The notes under the pieces: model-generated
Told to the model about the DNA's origin: nothing
Seen by the model: the letters and a program-made list of their open reading frames with translations, nothing else
The model's database searches: none
Assembly (NCBI RefSeq): GCF_040358985.1
Contig: NZ_CP132932.1
Span: 1,364,001-1,428,000 of the forward strand
DNA from: Tunturibacter empetritectus
Lineage (GTDB): Bacteria > Acidobacteriota > Terriglobia > Terriglobales > Acidobacteriaceae
Length of the DNA: 64,000 nucleotides
Direction of reading: 5' to 3'
Made by a program: the position numbers and the translations under genes
Shown here: piece by piece, positions 53,453 to 61,626 of the stretch
Numbering within the stretch: position 1 is the first letter of the stretch
Layout: each line of letters opens with the position of its first letter

Positions 53453-54718
53453 GTGCCAGAAGAAAAACAGATCCCCGAAGTATCCGAGGTGCAGGCTGCT
53501 GCACCTCAGACAAAAGTCCCTCCGGCCCTGCGCGACAAGCGCGCTTTGCCGGAGGGTGTCGTCCCCAAACAGGCGCAGGGCTACGTCGTTGCAGGACTCG
53601 CCGTGCTCATTCTGCTCGCGGTCATGTTCTCGAAGAACCACGCGAAGACCACGCCTGTCTCTTTGCCGAGCGTCACGCCGTTTTCAAGCGATGCGAACGC
53701 ACGCAAGATCGCAGAGTTGGAGCAGAACCTCACTGCGGAGCAGCGACAAAGCCAGCAGCAGACCCAGCAGCAGAAAACGTCTGCTGCCGGCACGACTGCA
53801 GGCATCCAGGCTCCGACACAGGCGGGTGGCCCGGCGTCTCCTGCTGCGCAGTCGGTAACGCCTGCGGCCACGGAGCCTCCCCGCGATCCCATAGCGGACG
53901 CGGAGAAGGCGATGGCCTTCAAGGCAAGATTCGCGTCGAACCTCGTCTCCGCCGATATCGGCGCTTCGCGCCCATCGGCGTCTCCTGAAGACTCCGCTGA
54001 CGCGATCGCCCGCCCGGAGTCCGACTCGGTCACGCCTGCGGCTCATTCTGCGAACTCGCCATCGCAGGCTTCTGCTTCGCAGACCGCGGCGAATAAACGT
54101 GCGCCGGAGGTGAGCCTCAACTCAGCACACGGCCAGCCTTTTGCGATCTTCGAGGGCACCACGATCGACACCGTTCTGGTGGACAGACTCGACGGAGAGT
54201 TCGCGGGGAGCTTCAAGGTCATGGTCACCAATCCCGTCTACAGCGAAGACCGTCAGCATGTGGTCATCCCCGAGGGAACCTTCATTCTCGGAAATACCCA
54301 GAAGGTGTCGAGCTTCGGCCAAAAGCGCCTGGCTCTCACCTTCCACCGGATGCTTATGCCGGACAAATACTCCGTCGATCTCGATGTGTTCAAAGGTCTC
54401 GATCAGGCCGGGGAGACAGGTGTCAAAGGCAAAGTCAACAACCACTATCTCGAAGTTTTCGGAACATCCATTGCTCTCGGCGTCATCGCCGGCGCCGCTG
54501 AGTCCACGACGAACAGCGGCTATAACCAGAGCGGCTCGGACGCCTACCGCCAGGGCATAGCGTCCAGCCTTTCACAGTCGAGCGCGAACGTGCTCGACCG
54601 CTTCATCAACGTCCTGCCCACGCACACGATCTTCGAGGGGCACCGCATCAAGGTCTACATCATCCAGGACATGCTGCTGCCCGCTTACGAAAACCACGAC
54701 ATGCCGGCGGTGTTCTGA
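53453..54718 (+). CDS. TrbI/VirB10 core complex protein
   Basis: The 421-residue protein has one N-terminal transmembrane helix (GYVVAGLAVLILLAVMF, about residues 43-59). A Gln/Ala/Pro/Ser-rich periplasmic linker leads to a C-terminal beta barrel domain: IFEGTTIDTVLVDRLDGEF, VVIPEGTFILGNT, NVLDRFINVLPTHTIFEGHRIKVYI. This matches TrbI/VirB10, the energy-sensing scaffold from inner to outer membrane. The stop overlaps the next gene start by 1 nt (TGATG). Confidence 0.92.
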   Translation: MPEEKQIPEVSEVQAAAPQTKVPPALRDKRALPEGVVPKQAQGYVVAGLAVLILLAVMFSKNHAKTTPVSLPSVTPFSSDANARKIAELEQNLTAEQRQSQQQTQQQKTSAAGTTAGIQAPTQAGGPASPAAQSVTPAATEPPRDPIADAEKAMAFKARFASNLVSADIGASRPSASPEDSADAIARPESDSVTPAAHSANSPSQASASQTAANKRAPEVSLNSAHGQPFAIFEGTTIDTVLVDRLDGEFAGSFKVMVTNPVYSEDRQHVVIPEGTFILGNTQKVSSFGQKRLALTFHRMLMPDKYSVDLDVFKGLDQAGETGVKGKVNNHYLEVFGTSIALGVIAGAAESTTNSGYNQSGSDAYRQGIASSLSQSSANVLDRFINVLPTHTIFEGHRIKVYIIQDMLLPAYENHDMPAVF

Positions 54719-54870
54719 TGCGTGTCCCTCTCATCCTTTGTCTCGGCTGCGTGCTCGTGGTTGGCTGCGCCTCCCCCTCGCCGCCGCCCAAACCCTCTCC
54801 CTATCGGTACAGGACGCCCGAACGTGTTGAAACACGTTCTCCGTCCCGTCCCGTATCCATCCACCCGTAA
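54718..54870 (+). CDS. Small lipoprotein, VirB7/TrbH-like
   Basis: The 50-residue protein has a signal peptide with lipobox (CVLVVGC, Cys near residue 17) followed by a Pro/Arg-rich segment. The ATG overlaps the preceding stop by 1 nt. VirB7-type lipoproteins bind VirB9 and VirB10 to form the outer-membrane core. Position between virB10 and virB5 supports this. Confidence 0.75.
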   Translation: MRVPLILCLGCVLVVGCASPSPPPKPSPYRYRTPERVETRSPSRPVSIHP

Positions 54871-54888
54871 CGCACCGGAGGTTCCACC

Positions 54889-55794
54889 ATGAAAGCAGTA
54901 AGGATTGTACTTCCTGTCTTCGGCCTGTTCACTGCACTCGCGCCTGCGGCGCACGCGCAGTTCGGATCAGGCATCGTCTACGACCCCACACAGAGCGCCC
55001 ATGCCGTCCAGGAGATCCAGCAAGGCGAGCAGCAACTTCAGAAGTGGGCAACCGAACTCAATAACTGGCAGCAACATCTCCTCAAGGAATCCCAGATATT
55101 TACCACCGCGGAACAGACCAGGACGCAGATCGTGACCATGTACAACCTGGCCTACCAAATGGCCACGATGCCGCAAAACCTTGAGGCGCGATATAAGGCT
55201 GACTGGTCGCAATGGCAGAGCCTCGCGGCTCCGCCAAATGCCTACGGCAATACGTCTCCGCTGGTAAATGCTCTGAACTTCGGTGGCCTGTCCCAGGCAC
55301 AGCAGAGTTACAACATCGCCTACGTGCAGCCTCAGAGCTACCCCTCGGGGACCTACTCGTCGCTCGATTCAAGAACACAAGCCACAGTCGCGAACCAGTA
55401 CGCCACGTCCGAGTTAGCACAAAGCACGACCACCGGCACACTCTCGACCCTGGGCACGATTCGCGCCGATGCCGAGGCATTCGCAACCAAGCTCGCCAAC
55501 CTCGAATCGGACACCTTCTCCAACGATCCCAGCCAGCAGACGCAGAATGCCCTGCTCGGCAAGATCAACTCCGCCACGCTGCTCCAGATTCACTCCCAGC
55601 AGGACACCAACCAACTCCTCATGGCTTCGATCCAGCAACAGCTTTTCGCCCAAAAGCAGCAGATTGACGCGCAGAACCGCGCCATCAATGACTCCATTTA
55701 CTTCCAGCAAAACTTCTCCAACACAATGCAGAACGTGAGCAACGGCGTGAGCACGTCCTTGCGTGCGATCTCACTCAGCACCACAGGACAGTAA
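54889..55794 (+). CDS. TrbJ/VirB5-family conjugal transfer protein
   Basis: The 301-residue protein has a signal peptide (LFTALAPAAHAQF). A long coiled alpha-helical region (VQEIQQGEQQLQKWATELNNWQQHL) and a Gln-rich helical C-terminus follow, which fits TrbJ (VirB5-like), a minor pilus protein. Its motif GGIVYDPTxx (GSGIVYDPTQSA) is typical of TrbJ. The start has GGAGG upstream. Confidence 0.88.
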   Translation: MKAVRIVLPVFGLFTALAPAAHAQFGSGIVYDPTQSAHAVQEIQQGEQQLQKWATELNNWQQHLLKESQIFTTAEQTRTQIVTMYNLAYQMATMPQNLEARYKADWSQWQSLAAPPNAYGNTSPLVNALNFGGLSQAQQSYNIAYVQPQSYPSGTYSSLDSRTQATVANQYATSELAQSTTTGTLSTLGTIRADAEAFATKLANLESDTFSNDPSQQTQNALLGKINSATLLQIHSQQDTNQLLMASIQQQLFAQKQQIDAQNRAINDSIYFQQNFSNTMQNVSNGVSTSLRAISLSTTGQ

Positions 55795-55808
55795 GCCGGA
55801 GGCCGTTC

Positions 55809-56630
55809 ATGCAGGATAATTCGTTTACCTTTCTCGGCCAGGCCATCAGTCAGCTTCTGTCGTCAAACAGCGCTGCATTGCAGGCTGCGGGACTTGATAT
55901 GTTCCGTGGTCTAGCCGTTATTCTTATCGCCTGGTTCGGGATCAAATCCGCCCTGTCCGCCTCGCAGGGACACGGCGGATTTCATTTCGGCAAGTTTGCC
56001 GACCTGATCCTGTTGATCTCATTTGGCCTGGGAATGCTGACATACTATTCGACGCCGATCCCGGGTGTCGGCTTTAGCTTCAGCGACCTGATCACCAAAG
56101 AAACCCTGAACATCTCCGGCCAGATCGAGTCCGATACCACACAGCAGATCGCAACCACCGTCACCACAGCCGAGCAGCAGCTTGGAGCGCCTCCGGGTAA
56201 CTTCAACATCCTCGAAGATCTGGTGTACCTGATACTTGCCATTCTTTTGGCGGCGATGCAGGCCGTATCCTTCGCAGTCATCTCCTATGGCTACGTCGCC
56301 GCCGCCGTATGCGTGCTGATAGGTCCGGTCTTTATCCCGTGGTTCATCGTGCCCAAGATGGACTGGCTCTTCTGGGGATGGTTTAAAGCCTTTATCGGCT
56401 TCAGCTTCTATCAGGTCATTGCCTCCGCGTTCATCTTCGTCTTTTCAAAGGTGCTGACCTCTATGTTCCAGGTCATCGGAACCATCAGCATCTCGAATGC
56501 ACTGATGGAGCTACCCGCGCTGTTCATCACTCTTTTTGTCTGCATCTATGGACTGGTCAAAATCCCAGAGCTGACCGGCGCGATCCTCAGCGGACGCAGC
56601 GGCACCTGGGTTAACCCAATGGGAAGGTAA
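55809..56630 (+). CDS. TrbL/VirB6-family polytopic membrane protein
   Basis: The 273-residue protein has about six hydrophobic helices and the TrbL/VirB6 pattern (MFRGLAVILIAWFGIKSAL, FGLGMLTYYSTP, AAAVCVLIGPVFIPWFIVPKMDWLFWGWFKAFIGFSFYQ). It should contribute to the inner-membrane channel of the secretion system. It lies between virB5-type and virB8-type genes. Confidence 0.88.
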   Translation: MQDNSFTFLGQAISQLLSSNSAALQAAGLDMFRGLAVILIAWFGIKSALSASQGHGGFHFGKFADLILLISFGLGMLTYYSTPIPGVGFSFSDLITKETLNISGQIESDTTQQIATTVTTAEQQLGAPPGNFNILEDLVYLILAILLAAMQAVSFAVISYGYVAAAVCVLIGPVFIPWFIVPKMDWLFWGWFKAFIGFSFYQVIASAFIFVFSKVLTSMFQVIGTISISNALMELPALFITLFVCIYGLVKIPELTGAILSGRSGTWVNPMGR

Positions 56631-56632
56631 TC

Positions 56633-57316
56633 ATGACAGCTACGAATAACACGCTTAGAACCACCGATGCCGGACACAAGTTCCTGGAGTTGTACGCCGA
56701 GCCCGTCGTCACCAACACCTATCTGAAGGTGGCACTGCTCGTACTCTCCGTCGTTACGCTCGCTTCGCTTGCGCTTCTGTATCGCGCCGAAACCGCCGCC
56801 TTGCGGCTGAAGCCGCTAGTCATCGCGGTCTCGGAAGCCGGACGCGGGCAGGTGTCGAGCTACGCCGACTTCTCCAAAGTCCCGGTCGATCGCGTAAGCA
56901 AGTATTACCTCGCCCGCTGGACGGAGCTTTATTACGGTCGCAATCACGCTACTCTCCAGCGTGACTTCACCGAGTCGCTCAACTTCTTCTCGAACGACTT
57001 GCAGGGCGCTACGCTCCTGCGCGTCACCAAAGCAAAGACACTCGAAACCTTTCTTCTCGATCCGAGCACGTCGACCGTCGATATAGAAATCAAGGCCGTC
57101 GTTCTTGAAGACCTGCGAGAGGCACCCTATCGCGCCCATATCGAATTCGAGAAAGTGTTCCGTTCGCTTGGTGATCAGGACGAACAACGACGCGAATGCT
57201 GGACTGCGAATGTCGTCTACAGCTTCCGTGATGAAGTGCCAAACAAGATGTTACTCACCAATCCTCTCGGCCTGGTCATCAGCTATGTCCATGAGGATCA
57301 GGCATTCGGGAGCTAA
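56633..57316 (+). CDS. TrbF/VirB8-family inner-membrane component
   Basis: The 227-residue protein has an N-terminal transmembrane helix (LKVALLVLSVVTLASLALLY, about residues 31-50) and a periplasmic alpha/beta domain. The ending NPLGLVISYVHEDQAF is typical of TrbF/VirB8. It nucleates the complex in the periplasm. The start codon follows the previous stop by 2 nt. Confidence 0.9.
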   Translation: MTATNNTLRTTDAGHKFLELYAEPVVTNTYLKVALLVLSVVTLASLALLYRAETAALRLKPLVIAVSEAGRGQVSSYADFSKVPVDRVSKYYLARWTELYYGRNHATLQRDFTESLNFFSNDLQGATLLRVTKAKTLETFLLDPSTSTVDIEIKAVVLEDLREAPYRAHIEFEKVFRSLGDQDEQRRECWTANVVYSFRDEVPNKMLLTNPLGLVISYVHEDQAFGS

Positions 57317-57321
57317 CGATC

Positions 57322-57702
57322 ATGCGATCGAAGATGCCCATACTGCTTTACTGCGCCGACCGCGAACTGCTCTCAAACACGGCCTTCGCGCTGCGCCTGC
57401 AACCCTACGATGTCACTGCCATTGACGACAGTCGGAGCGCCGCTGCCGTCATGATGGCGAGCCACCTCGTCTGCGGCATCCTGATCCACGCAAGACAAGG
57501 TGATCTCGCAGGCAGGATGATCCATCGCTTGCTCGAAACGGACCTGCATACACCTTTGCTGCTGGTGGATCGGGCAGGAGATCTCGCACCCGTCCGGTAC
57601 GCAGACATGGTGCTCTATGGCCGCAATACCTCGATGGCCCACATCCTCAGCGCTCTCAATGTGCTCTGCGCGAGAAAGCGCGGACCCCGGAACGCTGCAT
57701 GA
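57322..57702 (+). CDS. Receiver-like (pseudo-REC) protein
   Basis: The 126-residue protein has alternating beta-strands and helices like a response-regulator receiver (ILLYCADRELLSNTAFALRL, VCGILIHARQGDLAGRM, LLLVDRAG). The phosphoacceptor Asp position appears to be His or Ala (LIHARQ), and the acidic pair at the start is reduced to one Asp. It should be unable to be phosphorylated in the usual way. It overlaps the cytosine methyltransferase gene by 4 nt and follows the secretion genes by 5 nt. Function is unknown. Confidence 0.6.
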   Translation: MRSKMPILLYCADRELLSNTAFALRLQPYDVTAIDDSRSAAAVMMASHLVCGILIHARQGDLAGRMIHRLLETDLHTPLLLVDRAGDLAPVRYADMVLYGRNTSMAHILSALNVLCARKRGPRNAA

Positions 57703-59504
57703 GGTATCTGTCCGTGTGTTCAGGCATTGAGGCTGTCTCGGTTGCGTGGGGCCCGTTGGGCTGGCAACCTGCCATGTTCGCGGAGATTGATCCTTTCTGT
57801 TGCTGGCTGCTGTGCTCGCGCTATGGCGCATCGCGGCCCATCCACATGCCCAGTCCGCACGATGCGCCCACACGGAAAGAGGCGAAGCAGCGCGCGGCAG
57901 CCATTCGCAACATCGTTGCTCTGTCTGCCGGAGGCGCCGTTACCAATGCCGGAGACTTCACAAAGATTGGAGCTGAGGATGCCGGAGCAATCGACCTTTT
58001 GGCCGGAGGAACACCTTGCCAATCTTTCTCCATCGCCGGTAAGCGAGCGGGACTGGATGACCCGCGTGGCAACCTCACCATCGAGTTTGCTCGACTTGCT
58101 GGTCGACTCCGGCCCCTATGGCTGGTGTGGGAGAACGTCCCCGGCGTCCTGTCGATCGATGACGGACGCACGTTTGGAGCCTTCCTCGGGATGCTGGTCG
58201 AACTCGGGTACGGGATCGCCTATAGAGTTCTGGACGCTCAGTATTTCGGAGTACCCCAGCGACCGCGCCGCGTCTTCGTTGTCGGATGTCTTGGAAGCTG
58301 GCGAGGTGCCGCAGCGGTATTATTTGAGCGCCACAGCCTGTCGGGGTATCCTCCGCCGCGCCGAGAAGCGCGGCAAGGAGCTACCGGAGGCGTTGAAGTC
58401 GGCCCTGCTGGCGGTCGCCTCACGGACACTGCCCCAACCATCGATGCCGGATGTAAGGACGGGTTCGTCCGCAATCAACTAGGCGCAGGAGTCCTCTCCT
58501 CCACCGATGAGATATCTCATTGCCCGAATGCTGGTGGCATGGGCAGGCAGGACTTCGAAACAGAAACACTGATCGCTCATGCGCTCTCAGCCGATGGCTT
58601 CGACGCGGGCGAGGACGGCACCGGGCGTGGAACGTCCGTCGTGCCGGTCGCCATCTGTACTGCGCATACCCAGTCGAATGGTAGCGGGTTCTCTGACGAT
58701 GTTGCCCATACCTTGGAGAGTGGAGGGGCGCAGGCTGTCGCCTTTGCGCAGAACAGCCGGGACGAAGTACGACTGCATGGATGGGACGGAAGGACAGTCG
58801 GAGCGCTGTCTGCGCAACCGGGCGCGAAGCAGCAATCCTACGTCGCCTTCTCCGCAAAAGTTTATGGCGCTGACGCGGATGACGTCGCACCGACATTGCG
58901 CAGCATTGGGCCTGATCGGAGCCATGCCAACGGTGGCGGCCAGGTAGCGATCGCCTTCGCACAGAATCAGGAAGGAGATGTTCTCAGCGGCGATGTAATG
59001 CAGTCGCTCGGAACCAACTCCAATGCCACCGGACGCAACGCCCCGACGATTGCGTTCACGCTCCACGGCAGTGACGGCACCGCGAGTGCAGCCTCATCCA
59101 CCGAAACCGCAGGAAGCCTCCGGACCCGTGCTCCGGGAAGCATCGAGAACAGCTCGACTACCGCGGTGCTCCAGGAACAGTCTGTCGCCTGGTCTGGAGA
59201 ACTCACTGCATCGACCGATGTAGCGGGAACACTTCAGCGTGGCGGAGAGGGCGGGCGCGTCGATGGTGTTATGACGCCTCAGATGGCAGTGCGGCGATTG
59301 GCTCCACGCGAGTGCGAGCGATTACAGGGATTCCCAGACGATTACACGCTGGTCGAGTATCGCGGCAAGATGGCAGCCGATGGCCCTCGCTACAAAGCGC
59401 TCGGTAACTCGATGGCGGTTCCGGTCATGCATTGGATCGGGAAACGGATTGCAGCAGTCGATAAGGTCCTCCGCGACCGGCCCGGTATCGAGAGGGTCCA
59501 ATGA
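57699..59504 (+). CDS. C5-cytosine DNA methyltransferase with long repetitive middle region
   Basis: The 601-residue protein has motif I (YLSVCSGIEAVSVAW), motif IV with catalytic Cys (GGTPCQSFSIAGKRAGLDD), motif VI (WENVPGVL), motif VIII (QRPRRVFVVG) and C-terminal motifs IX-X (RRLAPRECERLQGFPDDYT, YKALGNSMAVPVM). Between motif VIII and IX, residues about 240-540 are a chain of imperfect repeats of the type (D)VA-TL-x-SGG and AFAQN. The repeats should form the target-recognition part. The gene is part of the same operon as the receiver-like protein. No endonuclease is adjacent. Confidence 0.9.
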   Translation: MRYLSVCSGIEAVSVAWGPLGWQPAMFAEIDPFCCWLLCSRYGASRPIHMPSPHDAPTRKEAKQRAAAIRNIVALSAGGAVTNAGDFTKIGAEDAGAIDLLAGGTPCQSFSIAGKRAGLDDPRGNLTIEFARLAGRLRPLWLVWENVPGVLSIDDGRTFGAFLGMLVELGYGIAYRVLDAQYFGVPQRPRRVFVVGCLGSWRGAAAVLFERHSLSGYPPPRREARQGATGGVEVGPAGGRLTDTAPTIDAGCKDGFVRNQLGAGVLSSTDEISHCPNAGGMGRQDFETETLIAHALSADGFDAGEDGTGRGTSVVPVAICTAHTQSNGSGFSDDVAHTLESGGAQAVAFAQNSRDEVRLHGWDGRTVGALSAQPGAKQQSYVAFSAKVYGADADDVAPTLRSIGPDRSHANGGGQVAIAFAQNQEGDVLSGDVMQSLGTNSNATGRNAPTIAFTLHGSDGTASAASSTETAGSLRTRAPGSIENSSTTAVLQEQSVAWSGELTASTDVAGTLQRGGEGGRVDGVMTPQMAVRRLAPRECERLQGFPDDYTLVEYRGKMAADGPRYKALGNSMAVPVMHWIGKRIAAVDKVLRDRPGIERVQ

Positions 59505-59889
59505 GCAACGGCTTGCAGATTCTGAACAGACTGGCGCGTATCTCCCAATCACGGAAAAGCTATGGTCTTTTTCTTGCCCTCACAGCTTCGGAGTTCACGC
59601 TGTGCAACTCGCCTTCTCGCCGGTCGCCCAAACACAGGCTCTTCGCGTGCCAGGACGCAAACGGCGATGGAAGCAACCGATCGGTGCGGTTCACCCACGA
59701 TCTGCTTTTGGAGCAGGACTTGGTGGCGAGCGGACATGGCACCACTGCTGTCCGATTGCACAGAAGTCCTGAACGCGATGGATCTCTTCAGACGGGTGTT
59801 TCCGTAAAGCGCCATCCCTCCTCGTATTTTCCCTGCTCACCCTCGGTCACTCGCTCGGTGCTTATCCCACGCCCTGCGGCACGGCGCGT
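59501..59889 (+). other. Open frame of uncertain status before the ssb leader
   Basis: A frame begins with ATG overlapping the methyltransferase stop (ATGA) and stays open through the leader into ssb. Its first ~100 residues (NRLARISQSRKSYG, LLLEQDLVASGHG) match no known family. The 587 bases from 59505 to 60091 may be non-coding, or may hold a peptide encoded before the leader. No stop lies between this start and ssb, so an SSB with a long N-terminus is formally possible but unlikely. Confidence 0.35.
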
Positions 59890-60091
59890 CTCTGCTTCGG
59901 CTTCGCCGCCCTTGCGGGTTACGGCTTTCAGAAAATCTTTTCGGCAAGACTCCGCACAAGACGCGGACGAAAAGATTTTCCGAACCTTCCGTAAAAGCGC
60001 CGCTTGGCACTTGGGAGCGGGGCACCTCCCGTCGCTTCGCGCAAGAGTGTCCCGAGGGCAATCCGGGCAAATACAAACAAGGAGAAACACA
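59890..60091 (+). promoter_or_regulatory. Structured leader, copy B (before ssb)
   Basis: It is similar to 48261-48452 before the DNA methyltransferase. The strongest feature is a perfect 13-bp inverted repeat GAAAATCTTTTCG (59931-59943) / CGAAAAGATTTTC (59968-59980) with an inner TCCGC/GCGGA stem. Further right are GGGAG / CTCCC arms, the shared TCGCTTCGCG, and GTGTCCCGAG, which pairs with CTTGGGA. It ends at the strong ssb ribosome binding site (AAGGAG). Confidence 0.7.
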
Positions 60092-60505
60092 ATGGCACTC
60101 TACGAAAACAAGATCACTCTGAAGGGCTTCCTCGGCAAGGACGCCGAGAACTTCGCAACCAAACAGCAGAAGACCTTCACCGTCCTCTCACTTGCCACCA
60201 AGTCCGGCTACAAGGACAAGCAGATCGAGCAATGGGTCAACCACACCGAATGGCACCGCATCGTCACCTTCGGCAAGCCCGCCGACCACGCGAAGAACCT
60301 GAAGAAGGGCGACTACGTCGAGATCGAGGGCGAGCTCCGCAGCACCGAGTTTGACGCCGAGGTCGGTGAGGGCAAGAAGAAGACCACGTTCAAGCGTCGT
60401 GGTTGGGAGATACGCGCCAGCCTCGTCAAGAAGCTGGCGCAGCCCGAGAGCTCACGTGGAGAGAACCTCGACGCCGAGCCGGTCACGGAGGACGACGCGG
60501 CTTAG
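60092..60505 (+). CDS. ssb: Single-stranded DNA-binding protein (first copy)
   Basis: From ATG 60092 (AAGGAG about 8 nt upstream) the protein is 137 residues with an OB fold: NKITLKGFLGKDAENF, VNHTEWHRIVTFGKPADHAKNLKKGDYVEIEGEL. It ends with an acidic tail (PVTEDDAA) that lacks the canonical DDDIPF end. Mobile-element SSBs coat the incoming single strand after transfer. A second copy follows 31 nt downstream. Confidence 0.92.
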   Translation: MALYENKITLKGFLGKDAENFATKQQKTFTVLSLATKSGYKDKQIEQWVNHTEWHRIVTFGKPADHAKNLKKGDYVEIEGELRSTEFDAEVGEGKKKTTFKRRGWEIRASLVKKLAQPESSRGENLDAEPVTEDDAA

Positions 60506-60536
60506 GCCGTGTTGTCCTCCCTCGGGAGGTGCAATC

Positions 60537-60932
60537 ATGAATCTCTTCGCCAACAGTGTTACGTTGCGTGGGTTCCTCGGCAGAGATGCCGAGGCGCCTC
60601 CATCGGATGGCATCACGGCAGAGTCGTTCGCAGTACTCACCCTATGTACCGAGGCCGGTCAGTGGGTGAAACGCGATAGCTACTGGCTCTCTCATACCGC
60701 CGAACATACGATCATCTGTCCCGGCCCGTTCTTGTGCGGTCTGACGCGCGGCATGAAGCGGGGTGACTACATCGAAATCGAGGGCACGCTAAGAGACTTC
60801 GAGTACCCCCAACCAGTCGTGATCTCTGAAGACCCACTCGCGATGAAGGAGAGCGGCTTCGAGATACATGCCATCAAGATTCAGCGACTCGACTATCCGC
60901 CAAGCGAAGTATACGAGGTTGCCGACAACTAA
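60537..60932 (+). CDS. Single-stranded DNA-binding protein-like (second copy)
   Basis: From ATG 60537 (GGGAGG about 8 nt upstream) the protein is 131 residues. It has NSVTLRGFLGRDAEAPP and FLCGLTRGMKRGDYIEIEGTLRDFEYP, the SSB OB-fold pattern, but the usual TEWHRIV is replaced by LSHTAEHTIICPG. It looks diverged from the first copy. The acidic C-terminal tail is minimal. It may form mixed complexes or have a different ligand. Confidence 0.75.
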   Translation: MNLFANSVTLRGFLGRDAEAPPSDGITAESFAVLTLCTEAGQWVKRDSYWLSHTAEHTIICPGPFLCGLTRGMKRGDYIEIEGTLRDFEYPQPVVISEDPLAMKESGFEIHAIKIQRLDYPPSEVYEVADN

Positions 60933-60952
60933 TCGCTGTCCAGCCTTCTTCA

Positions 60953-60983
60953 CGGAGAGGCTAACGCCTCTCCGCTCTTTTCT
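60953..60983 (+). terminator. Rho-independent terminator after the second SSB-like gene
   Basis: A perfect 9-bp stem CGGAGAGGC / GCCTCTCCG with a TAAC loop is followed by CTCTTTTCT. It separates the ssb pair from the next gene group. Confidence 0.75.
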
Positions 60984-61021
60984 GAAATTCCCGCTTCGCC
61001 ATCGCGGCGGAAAGGAACCCA

Positions 61022-61330
61022 ATGTTCGCCAACGCTGTATTCGTTGCCACTCTGATCTTTCTCGCGCTCGGATTCTGGCTGAGCGCGGAACTGCGCTTCC
61101 TCACTCCCTGGCGCAGCTTCATTCTTCATCACGATCTTCAGAGCATCGCGCTTTACTGCGCTCTGCTCTTCGCCAACATCCTTGGCGTCACCATCTGGAT
61201 CGAGCGCAAGTTCTTCCTCCGAGATGCCGGTCGCAAGCTCCGGCATCTCGATCAGGAGATTCAGACCGGACAGAGTGAACTCTCCGAAGAGATTCTCTCT
61301 CGCTTCGGTGGTGCAGAGGAGGAACAGTAA
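61022..61330 (+). CDS. Small two-helix membrane protein
   Basis: The 102-residue protein has two hydrophobic segments (VFVATLIFLALGFWLSAE and SIALYCALLFANILGVTIW) and an acidic helical C-terminus (QEIQTGQSELSEEIL). The start has AAAGGAAC upstream. It is followed at 2 nt by another small ICE gene. Unknown function; it may be a component of the transfer machinery. Confidence 0.6.
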   Translation: MFANAVFVATLIFLALGFWLSAELRFLTPWRSFILHHDLQSIALYCALLFANILGVTIWIERKFFLRDAGRKLRHLDQEIQTGQSELSEEILSRFGGAEEEQ

Positions 61331-61332
61331 CT

Positions 61333-61626
61333 ATGTCCAACGAAGACCAATACATGGAGCGCACGCCCGATCTTGTCGCCAGTATCCGTGCAATGCGCGA
61401 GTTTGTCGACAAGCAAATGAACCGTTTCACGCACGTGGACGACTACGACGTCCGTCGTGTCGTAGGCCAACTCCCTAAGGCTCCACCGGTTTCTAACGAA
61501 ACCATCTTGCCTTCTCCCCCAGCCAACCGCCAGAAGAAGTCGTCCGCGAAGCCTGCGAATACCCAGACCGCGATTGACTTCGCGCCCGCTCCCGCAGGGC
61601 GCGGCGATGACGGGGAGGCCGCATGA
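61333..61626 (+). CDS. Small hydrophilic ICE protein
   Basis: The 97-residue protein has an N-terminal helical part (LVASIRAMREFVDKQMNRFTHVDDYDVRRVV) and a disordered Pro/Ala/Lys-rich end. It overlaps the next gene by 4 nt (ATGA). No family is recognised. Its position in the operon suggests an accessory or regulatory role. Confidence 0.55.
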   Translation: MSNEDQYMERTPDLVASIRAMREFVDKQMNRFTHVDDYDVRRVVGQLPKAPPVSNETILPSPPANRQKKSSAKPANTQTAIDFAPAPAGRGDDGEAA

